A stretch of 64,000 nucleotides of DNA from Larix kaempferi (Eukaryota > Streptophyta > Pinopsida > Pinales > Pinaceae): assembly GCA_027924585.1 (NCBI GenBank), contig BSBM01000646.1:741501-805500 (forward strand), read 5' to 3'. Shown here one piece after another: positions 56,320-64,000 of this stretch. The position numbers and the translations under genes were made by a program. Under the pieces are notes generated by a model. That model ran no database searches and had not been told where the DNA came from. It saw only the letters and a program-made list of their open reading frames with translations. Numbering within the stretch: the stretch's first letter is position 1; each line of letters starts with the position of its first letter.

Positions 56320-56492
56320 CTCCTGTTATGGCCGTGGAGGAGGGGATGAGCCCCTCCCCTGTATAATCACCATCCTACCCTACAAACCCTAAGCTACGAC
56401 ATCGTGCCCTTGCTTCAAACTTCTGAATGACTGCCGTTACCGCCTAAATCTTCTTGGAGCATATTTTCCTACTCATATAAATTTAAATTCTT

Positions 56493-56815
56493 GACTTTTC
56501 AGGGGGTTGATAAAGACCACCCCTAAAAGTATTTTTCAAGGTGGTTTCTACCCCCCCTGGAAGTCTTGAGAATTGAACTTTTAGCGGTAGTTTGTAAAAA
56601 CCTGCTTCCAATTGTTATATTTTCATGAATTTTAGGGGGGTTTTAGAAATACCACCCCTAAATATATGTTTCAAGTTGGTTTTATGAAAAAACCCCCAAA
56701 ATTCAAGAGAATTTTACTTTTGGAGGTACTGTTTTAAAGGCCACCACCAAAAGTTTAATTCTCATGACTTGGGGGGGTTTAGAAGGATTGCCCCTAAATA
56801 TATTTTTAAGCTATG
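56493..56815. repeat. Palindromic satellite-like array 2, right part
   Basis: Continues array 2 after the LINE: two further palindromic units, with centres near 56600 and 56730, joined by accacccctaaa spacers. Ends at ctaaatatatttttaagc. Confidence 0.8.
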
Positions 56816-56840
56816 TTCTCAATATCCATCTTCTCAAAGA

Positions 56841-57150
56841 ACATTGAAATTTACCACTAATTATCGTGCCTATAATTGACTCATAATTAACCTCATAATT
56901 GAACCCTAATTACCCCCAATTAACCACTAATTTCCCCTAAATGACCACTAATTACCCTTAAATAATCCATACTTACCACTAATTAACCTTAGATAACATT
57001 GAAATTTACCACTAATTATCGTGCCTATAATTGACTCATAATTAACCTCATAATTGAACCCTAATTACCCCCAATTAACCACTAATTTCCCCTAAATGAC
57101 CACTAATTACCCTTAAATAATCCATACTTACCACTAATTAACCTTAGATA
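56841..57150. repeat. Perfect 155-bp tandem duplication
   Basis: 56841-56995 and 56996-57150 are identical on reading. Each copy is made of short degenerate words (ccactaattaccc, aattaaccnctaat), which continue more weakly to 57450. Confidence 0.92.
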
Positions 57151-57451
57151 ACCTCTAAATGAACCCTACTTTTTTCCAAGGAAAACCTCATGGAGAAACC
57201 CAAGGGATTCTTCGAAACATTCATAGATGGCATATTTCCTAGTAAACCCATTGATGTAGGCTAGTGTGCCTCATACATGGGGATTCGAAATAGGCACATG
57301 CCGCCATGAACCTAACTAAATTCCCAACATCATTCCACTAGTTTATCTAAGCCCTTGGGCTTAAATGTCGCCTACTTACCCATAATTGACCATAATTACC
57401 CCTAGTTAACCCATAAATGAACTCTAATTACCATTAATTAACCCCTAATTA

Positions 57452-59040
57452 TGTCATGTCCCCAAATTTTGACAAGGTCTATGCCACTAGGTCATAAGCA
57501 TTAAAATATTTAATTAACGATGCCAATGGTACTAGGAAAAGAATCAAATTATTCTAAGGGATTAATTTTGGTTTGGAGGCATTTAATTAATTCAATTCCA
57601 GAATATGCACTTTGGAATAATTAATTAGTTGGTTCGAGTAATTTTATTTCTAATTTCTAATATTTGGATTAGAAATAATGAGATAAGCTAAGGAGGGCGA
57701 ATTAGATAGGCCAAGTTGACCAAGGAGGATGGAAATTGCTAAAAATGGTCAAAAACATGCTAAAAGCAGCAAATCAGGATAAAATCAAGAAAATCAGGAT
57801 AAAGCAGGAAAATCAGGATAAAGCATGAAAGCGGGATAAAGCAAGAAAGAAATACAAAGCTAATATAAAAGCAGGAAAGTCCAAGCCAACTCATGAGGAT
57901 CCACTAGTGGAGATGACCTGCTCTCACAGGTAGAGATGACTTAGCCAACAGGTCATTCATTCTATAAAAGAAAGAGAGAGAGAGCTCTATTCACAACTTT
58001 TGTTTTATTTTGTTTATGAATTCGAGAGCAATGAAGCTTCTCATGATTGGAGAAATGTGCCTCTAATATCAGTTGGGTGATGTGCCCCAATTGTTACCAT
58101 TCTACTCAGTTATGTTCCAATTGAAGGTCCAGTTGAAGACCATTGAAGACCATTAAAGTTTGTTGTTGTTGAAGACTCTTTTATGCATGTTTTATGAAGA
58201 AATCTACAGCAAAAGTATTGCTCATATGAATTGCTGAAGAAACCACAATGAATCCTTCCAGTCAGAATTCCAATTCTTCTCTTCTTCTCTCTTGTATCTT
58301 CTAAAGAATGCTATGGAATCAAGATGTGATGAAGAAACTGATTCCCATGGCTCTGATATGATTTAATAATATTCAATATTAATCTCTGATATCAGTCATT
58401 ACATTTCTTATTGCAGAAGTCTAATATTTTCTTCAATTTCTCCACCCCCTCTAGAATTGCCTAGATTTTGATTAGTTTTCAGAATGCTAATGGTAGATGA
58501 ATGAGAATATATCCAAATGAGCTCATTTAAGTTCTAGATGTTATATAACATGTTTTATGATCCAATCCATGTTTGAGAATAGGAATTCGTGAGCCTCCCT
58601 TTCCTGTTTGGAAGCTCCTGAATTTTACTAGCTATGCAATCCTAGAATGCTAATTTACTCATCATTTTGTAAATATTTCTTAGATATTTCTTAAAATTTA
58701 TGGAGTTAGATATGACTTTATATTGAATTATATTTATTTTATTTAGCCTCTATGAGTCAGAGATACGCATCCCTAGCTTCCAGTCAGAGTTTAGACCAAT
58801 ACTAGTATGCATATATTGGGTGCCCAGAAGCATTGAAGTAGAGTTCAGCTGGACTGATCTTGAAACATAAATGGTCTTGGTACTTTGTGCATAGGTATTA
58901 AAATATATCATAGCCTTCCATCCATCCAGAGCCTTTGATCCTACCCCCCTCCAGTCAAACTAGCTTCCATAAACATTGTTTTTAATTAATTCTGTGTAGA
59001 AGAAAGTTTTTGTATCACTAATCCTAGTTGGTAAATTACA
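57452..59040 (+). repeat. Candidate 5' LTR of element G
   Basis: 1589 bp beginning TGTCATGTCCCC and ending AAATTACA, directly followed by an iMet-type PBS. It contains a TATA box (57963) followed by a purine-rich start region. No second copy is seen in the window, so this rests on the ends, promoter and PBS. Confidence 0.55.
57963..57970 (+). promoter_or_regulatory. TATA box in the element G LTR
   Basis: tataaaag followed by a (ga)n run at 57971-57985, ~510 bp from the LTR start: a typical U3/R boundary. Confidence 0.5.
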
Positions 59041-59041
59041 G

Positions 59042-59055
59042 TGGTGTCAAAGCAC
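59042..59055 (+). other. Element G primer-binding site
   Basis: TGGTGTCAAAGCAC, two changes from the iMet PBS TGGTATCAGAGCAC, one base after the LTR; followed by ttccttggctc as in other plant elements of this type. Confidence 0.65.
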
Positions 59056-59146
59056 TTTCCTTGGCTCATCCTGTGGAAATTAAATCTAATATGAAGAAAT
59101 ATCTCAAAACTATTTTCAAGTTGCAGCTACAAAACTATATACAGTC

Positions 59147-59818
59147 ATGGAAGATGAAGGCTTTGAGTTATACGAGGAAGAAGAAACACCGATGGTTACA
59201 TTTGTGACCATATGTACATAGATCAATGAGATGAAACACCGATGGCTAATCCTAAGAAGGAGTTAGCAAAGAGGATATATGCAGGTAAAAAATTTCCCTG
59301 CCACTACCAGGAGTATCTGGCTTTGAGAGAAGAGATTCGTAAATACATTCCCTTCAAAGATTATTTTTATTGCAGATTTGGATTTGAGGTAAAGGATTAA
59401 TCTTTGGATTTAATAGACAGCAACAAACCACCTATAGAGGAAACCATTTGTCCCACCTCTGTGAGAAAATAAGAGGAAAGAGGAATCGAAAGTGAAGCTT
59501 CATTGGAGCCATCTGCACATGGTTTCTTTGGGATATTATTTGGGTTTTTATCCAAGGAGAGACTCCAAAGGTATTGATATGAAGTAAAACAAGGGGAAAG
59601 ATACATCCATTCATGTGGAGAAGCAATATGAAAGTACAAATCAGCCATCCACAATCATTGAGAGGAGTAGTGAACTACCTAGATCTATTGGTAGTGAAGA
59701 AAGAGCTATGGTTCTTGAAGAGGAATCCAAGTACACAATTCTTACTAATGAGGGTTTTGCATCATATGATGAAACCCCCACTTGTATTGTTGATGATCAT
59801 GTTGGTTGTGGAGCCTGA
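59147..59818 (+). pseudogene. Decayed ORF after the element G PBS, unknown
   Basis: From ATG 59147 (MEDEGFELYEEEETP) one frame can be followed with several stops and small shifts to a TGA at 59816. Blocks: a basic FPCHYQEYLALREEIRK stretch in a neighbouring frame (59295-59345), a Phe/Tyr-rich KDYFYCRFGFE, and a final 67-codon open piece rich in Glu and Ser (SIGSEERAMVLEEESKY). Position suggests a gag-like product of element G, but there is no knuckle or known domain. Confidence 0.35.
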
Positions 59819-59896
59819 TCTCCAGATTCAGAGATATTATTATTCAGCCGTGTCCGTACCCCAGGTTTGGTTATGATCCCGGCACGTCCCTAGAGT

Positions 59897-60162
59897 TGAT
59901 GTATTAGGTTTTATGCATTGTAAATATCTCTGACATCAGGAAGAGAGACGGTGAGATAGTGAAGAGGAAGTGCAGTAGTTGTGCTGCAGGTTGTATCCCT
60001 TCACTTTGCTGGATGGAATATTAATAAGGACTGGCAACTTCAGTGTAGACGTAGCCCAAGTTGGGTGAACCATGATATATCTGTGTCTCTCTTGTAATGT
60101 GTGTGTGATTATATTTGCATTTATGTTTATTGTTATTGCTCTACGATCCTGTTTTACTAACA
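59897..60162 (+). repeat. Element F 5' LTR
   Basis: TGATGTATTAGG to TTACTAACA. It contains ctctcttgtaatgtgtgtgtg near the 3' end. Confidence 0.88.
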
Positions 60163-60164
60163 AT

Positions 60165-60177
60165 TGGTATCAGAGCC
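60165..60177 (+). other. Element F primer-binding site
   Basis: TGGTATCAGAGCC, the canonical initiator-Met PBS, 2 nt after the LTR. Confidence 0.92.
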
Positions 60178-60237
60178 AAAGGTCTATTTGGAAGATAAAC
60201 CCGCAGGAAGCTAGGGTTTCTGGTTCGAGTGGGAGCA

Positions 60238-60447
60238 ATGGCAGAAGAAGGAAAGTTTAAGGTCGAGAAGTTTAACAGCCAAAACTTCCAGTTATGGAAG
60301 ATGCAAATGGGGGACTATATGTACCAGAAGGATTTATTCCTACCGTTGGGAGGAAGAGCAAAGCAGTCGGCGGCTATGAAGGACGAAGAATGGGAGGTTC
60401 TTGACAGAAAGGCTCTAGGAACAATACGGCTGAGCCTGGCTTCGTAG
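60238..60447 (+). pseudogene. Element F gag N-terminus
   Basis: MAEEGKFKVEKFNSQNFQLW, then MQMGDYMYQKDL and DEEWEVLDRKALGTIRLSLA: the start of a copia gag (UBN2-type), in which W..LDRKA..IRLSL is typical. A Met three codons upstream (60229) is the alternative start. A TAG at 60445 ends the frame; a deletion then joins it to RT sequence by ~60500. Confidence 0.8.
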
Positions 60448-60499
60448 ACTCCCTTAACAATACTCTCGTTCAATGTATTATTCATTGATGACTAATGCT

Positions 60500-61225
60500 G
60501 GTGAACCAAAGTGTTATGAAGAAGCAATGCAGGTGGAAACAAGAAATAAGTGGGAGCAAGGCATGAATGAGGATACGGACTCATTGGTAGGAAACTAGAT
60601 TTGGGATCTGGTTCACTTTCCTGCAGGTAAAAGAGCATTGAAGAACAAATGGATTTATAGGTTGAAGGAAGAAGAAGGAGGTAAGAAGCGATACAAGGCT
60701 AGACTTGTTGTAAAGGGGTTTGCACAGAAGAAAGGTATAGATTTTGATGAAATATTTTCTCCTGTTGTTAAGATGACTTCAATTAGGACTATCTTAAGTC
60801 TAGTGGCGGTAGAAGATTTGCATCTTGAACAATTAGATGTAAAAACAACCTTTCTCCATGGGGATTTGGAGGAAGACATATATATGCAGCAACCACAAGG
60901 TTATGAGGTCAAAGGGAAGGAGAATCTGGTGTGCAGGTTGAAAAAGAGCTTGTATGGCTTGAAGCAAGCTCCAAGGCAGTGGTATCTAAAATTTGACAGG
61001 TTTATGACAGAACAAGGTTATAGTAGATGTTATTCTGACCATTGTGTTTATTTCAAGAAGCTAGACAATGCAAGATATATTATCTTGTTATTGTATGTGG
61101 ATGACATGCTTGTTGCAGGGTCTAACATGCAGGATATAAATGTGCTCAAAAGGAAGCTAGCTAATTCATTTGCGATGAAGGATTTGGGTATCCCATGGTA
61201 TTTTCCCATTGTATTTCCCTTATAA
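60500..61225 (+). pseudogene. Element F reverse transcriptase (Ty1/copia, RVT_2), truncated
   Basis: EPKCYEEAMQ.RNKWEQGMNE, then after a TAG the clear RVT_2 core: NKWIYRLKEEEGGKKRYKA, RLVVKGFAQKKGIDFDEIFS, QLDVKTTFLHGDLEEDIYM (motif A Asp), KSLYGLKQAPRQWY and LLLYVDDMLVAG (YVDD active site). It stops at FAMKDLG, where the deletion to the 3' LTR begins, so RNase H is missing. Open from 60638 for 195 codons. Copia RT copies the element RNA in the particle; this copy cannot be active without the rest. Confidence 0.9.
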
Positions 61226-61253
61226 AAGAAAGTCATTGTAATACGGCTAGGGT

Positions 61254-61519
61254 TGATGCATTAGTTTTTATGCATTGTAAATATCTCTGAGATCAGGAAG
61301 AGAGACTGTGAGATAGTGAAGAGGAAGTGCAACGGTTGTGCTGCTGGTTGTATCCCTTCACTTTGCTGGACGGAATAATAATAAGAACTAGAAACTTCAT
61401 TGTGGACGTATCCCAAGTTGGGTGAACCACGATATATCTGTGTCTCTCTTGTAATGTGTGTGTGATTATATTTGCATTTCTGTTTATTGTTATTGCTCTG
61501 CGATCCTGTTTTACTAACA
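61254..61519 (+). repeat. Element F 3' LTR
   Basis: 266 bp, the same length as the 5' LTR. Preceded by ggctagggt, a poor polypurine tract. Confidence 0.88.
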
Positions 61520-61540
61520 GATCATTCAAAGACACTGAAC

Positions 61541-62460
61541 ATGGATGAACGAGAAAAAATTGATGGTTTCTCTAGTACCTGTGGAACATCTACTTGTGGA
61601 TGTTTGAATTATGTTGGAGTACCTACTGATGGGTGCTCACATCTCTATGTTGGTGACATATATATTCGATTTGAAGATGTTGTTGCAAGACAAAGTACCA
61701 TTGATCATGATGATGGAGTTCTTGCAATAGGGTAAGTAAACCAAGGATAACTTTCACCTTCACCACTTGAATTTTATGAGGGTGATCCAATGAAGTTTGA
61801 AGAAGAGAAGGTTCTATCTCATGAACTTTCCTAATTTGATAAAGGTGTTGCAAATATACTTTCCTTTGAGCATGAAGATGATAATTTGTAGCCATTGATG
61901 AGGAGAAAGGACTAACTTCACCATCACCACATAAGCTTCATGAAGTTAACCCAAGGAAAATTGAAGAAGAGGATGTTCATTGTCATGAACCATCCTTCCT
62001 TGAAGGGACATTAAATATGAACACATTGAAGATCAAGGAGACCCTAGACATTCTCCATGTCACTCATGATTTAGTGTCACAATATTTTTGGAGATCTGCA
62101 TCAATGGAAAATCCACTTTCCATTGAAGACATGGAGAAGATTCAGAAGTCAATGACAAACATCAAAGGTAAATTTTCACAATTTCTTTTTGACAGAGATT
62201 ATTTGTTTGATCTTTCAGGATTGTATCATGATGCATTATTGAAGAATGAAGAAGAGCTTGAAAATCTCTCATATGAGTTGGAATCCACCCAAGATTATTT
62301 GAGAAGTACTCAAAGTACTCTCTTGGAATCTCAAATGCAAGTTGAGCAACTTCAACAAGAGTTTCTAATATCTCATATTCCCTCCTATGTTCCAATCAAC
62401 CATTCCCTTTTGGTTGATGATTTTCATATTTCTATGGAGGAATCTCATGTGATGGTGTAA
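61541..62460 (+). pseudogene. Unrecognised ORFs, possibly element G coding sequence
   Basis: Two open stretches: 61541-61735 (MDEREKIDGFSSTCGTSTCG, Cys-rich then acidic) and, in another frame, 62017-62460 (147 codons), helical and Glu/Gln-rich (NEEELENLSYELEST, then SQMQVEQLQQEFL) and likely a coiled coil. Stops and a frame change separate them; a similar acidic phrase (EEEKVLSHELS / EEEDVHCHEPS) appears twice between, which suggests internal repeats. No known domain. The strand and AT content fit the element G interior, with element F as a later insertion, but I cannot prove the join. Confidence 0.35.
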
Positions 62461-62548
62461 CATGAGGAGCATGCTGATTTGAATGTGCTTGAGAGGGCTT
62501 AAATCAAGCAATAAGGTAACCAAGAACTTGCCTTGTTTCAAAAGGACT

Positions 62549-64000
62549 ATGTCTAAGATTCCTTTTGCTTTGTTGTCACTGCTTGGAAGTGGACTCTTTA
62601 TGTTCTTGCCTTGTGCACATACCTTGCATATACGATCACGATTCACCTAAATCTCTCGTAGACCTGTAACCATCTTGCTTATTATCGCCAATGATTTGTA
62701 ATGTATGTGAGCAATTATTTTATGCCATATCTCACTCGGATTCAGTGTGTTATGTACCAATGCTTGATTTGATTGTCCCTTCAGCTTGTACAAGCCTCCC
62801 TCTTGAACACCAATCATGATAACATCATCAATAGTATTTCCCTTTGGTCACATGAGAACTTGGCCATCAACGAAAGCAACTCTATATCCACGTTCTTCTA
62901 ATGTTGATATGGAGAGAAGATTCTTCTTCAAACTAGGAATATACGATACATATTTCATCTTCATAGGAGTTCCAGAATCCAACTTGTAGGAGGCTTCTCC
63001 TACCACTTTTATGGGATACTGATCATCATCATCATGATTTACCTTATGAGGTGAATCCTTTTGAACCAAATTTGTGAGAGAATTCGTGTAACCGGTCATG
63101 TGCTTAGAATCACCACTATCAACAAGCCATGTGTCACTTCCATAAGTGATTGTCCCTGTAAGAGCTGATATTAACACATATTCTTCACTTAAATAATCTT
63201 CTCTTGCTTTCTTCTGAATAGGTTCATCATCTTCTGTGGCATGAGCATGATGTCTTTTATTCTTTCCTTTTATGATCCGATCTTTTATGTGAGGATAGTT
63301 GCTTGCAATGTTTCCCATTTTCTGGTAGTTGTAGCATTTGTAATTTGAGTAATATTTTTGTGTCTTTTGTGTATTCTGAAATTTTTTGCGAGAATGGGAT
63401 TCTTTCTTACTTTTTCATTTTCTTGCATGTGATGCTAGTGCTTGATCTTACTTTTTCATCATCACCCAACTTTTCTTCTCTTACTACCAATCTAGATTCT
63501 TCTAGTGTGCACTCTTCCCATAGCCTATTGAACTTTGTTAGCTTCCTTCTGGAACAAATTCTCTAAATAAATGATTCCCAAGACCTTGGGAGACCATTCA
63601 ATGTAGTCATCACTATCTCAGCGTCATCAACTGTTTCTCCAATGGATTCAAGTTGTTATTTGATTTGAGATGCCCTTGTGAAGTAGGGTTGAATGGTTTC
63701 TGAATTCTGCATTTTCACATTCTTGAGATATGTCCTCAATGTCATCTTTCGGTTGATATTCTTTCCTTCAAATAACCAGGACAAGGCATCAAACATCTAC
63801 TTTAGAGTCTTCAATGATGAGACATGAGGGATCAAGTGATCTTTGATAGAATCTGCAATGATTCTGTTTTCCCTAATCATGTTCTTATTGTGCCTTGCCT
63901 TAGCTTCATTTTCCTCTCGCTCATCAACCTCTTCTTCAACATATATTTCCAAATCATTCTCTTTGAGAATGAGAAGCCCTGTCTACTTCCATGCTCTCAA
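62549..64000 (-). pseudogene. Ty1/copia gag-protease-pre-integrase fragment (runs off window)
   Basis: Read on the minus strand from the window end: gag helices (WEECTLEESRLVVREEKLG), a decayed zinc knuckle (CYNYQKMGNIASNY, three of four ligands replaced), then an open 156-codon piece (63318-62848) with the copia protease WLVDSGDSKHMTG and the following VSYIPSLKKNLLSISTLEERG, then the GAG-pre-integrase HHCC region (EIWHKIIAHINYKSL, ICKVCAQGK). It ends near 62549 before the integrase core. Stops and frameshifts throughout gag show decay. The orientation is opposite to F and G, so it is a separate insertion; no LTR is in view. Confidence 0.82.

Larger units (their letters stand above)
49051..56492 (-). 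mobile_element. Near full-length plant L1-type LINE, inserted in array 2
   Basis: A 15-T run at 49051-49065 is the poly(A) tail of a minus-strand element. The target sequence gacttttcaggggg occurs on both sides (49037-49050 and 56493-56506, two more T also matching), a typical LINE duplication of 14 bp or more. Order on the minus strand: ORF1 with a zinc knuckle, ORF2 with endonuclease, RT and RNase H, and a further open region before the tail. Length 7442 bp. Many stops and frameshifts: inactive. Confidence 0.9.
59897..61519 (+). mobile_element. Element F: internally deleted Ty1/copia element
   Basis: Two 266-bp LTRs (59897-60162 and 61254-61519), a PBS and 1091 bp of interior with the start of gag and part of RT. 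The rest of gag, the protease, integrase and RNase H are gone. The LTRs differ by about 15 substitutions by eye. No target duplication (agagt before, gatca after), so one flank may be rearranged. It lies between element G sequence and a region of unknown ORFs. Confidence 0.85.

Noticed and set aside
56841-57450. Interstitial telomere repeats (CCCTAAA-like words)
   Set aside because: Words such as ccctaatta and cccctaaat recur, but there is no run of exact heptamers.

Overview
The window looks like intergenic DNA from a very large, repeat-choked plant nuclear genome. A conifer or other gymnosperm fits best. This is inferred from an LRR tail of the TIR-NBS-LRR type, from dense nests of decayed LTR retrotransposons with 5-bp target duplications, from a plant L1-type LINE with an RNase H domain, and from the AT-rich background. 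The only host gene is the 3' end of an LRR gene at 1-648. Almost everything else that can be identified is a transposable element or a satellite-like repeat.

Layout. 1-648: LRR gene tail. 649-3265: AT-rich, nothing recognised. 3266-7588: A1, a 4.3-kb Ty3/gypsy chromovirus derivative on the minus strand, TSD ttcct. 7589-10671: unassigned DNA with a gag zinc-knuckle remnant at 10295-10558. 10672-31375: A2, a plus-strand copy of the same family, split by three insertions: element B (12668-22484, minus), a B-type solo LTR (23476-24415), and segment E (25075-30668), which carries a long decayed ORF of unknown function. 31530-35469: H, two ~1.4-kb LTRs around a gag fragment. 35474-36400: array of palindromic ~139-bp units. 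36846-48640: element C (minus, related to B), with A3, a third copy of family A, inside its right LTR (43876-48302). 48785-56815: a second palindromic array, split by a 7.4-kb LINE (49051-56492, minus). 56841-57150: a perfect 155-bp tandem duplication. 57452-59040: LTR of element G. 59897-61519: F, a short internally deleted Ty1/copia element. 61520-62548: unassigned ORFs. 62549-64000: minus-strand copia gag/protease/pre-integrase fragment running off the window.

The common theme is loss of the polymerase. Family A keeps gag, protease, an RNase H tail, the integrase zinc region and a chromodomain-like tail. All three copies lack the same reverse transcriptase block and the same integrase catalytic core, and the reading frame runs through both junctions. 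B and C keep only gag and protease in 7-10 kb elements. H keeps only gag. F keeps a gag start and part of RT. The window therefore reads as an assembly of non-autonomous retroelements that must have borrowed RT and integrase from relatives elsewhere. TSDs (ttcct, tctgt, attta, atatc; near-matches ggggg/ggagg and cttgt/cttgc) give the order of nesting: A2, then B, the solo LTR and E into A2; C, then A3 into C; the array, then the LINE.

All homology calls come from reading motifs by eye. No database search was run, and family names beyond superfamily level are inference.
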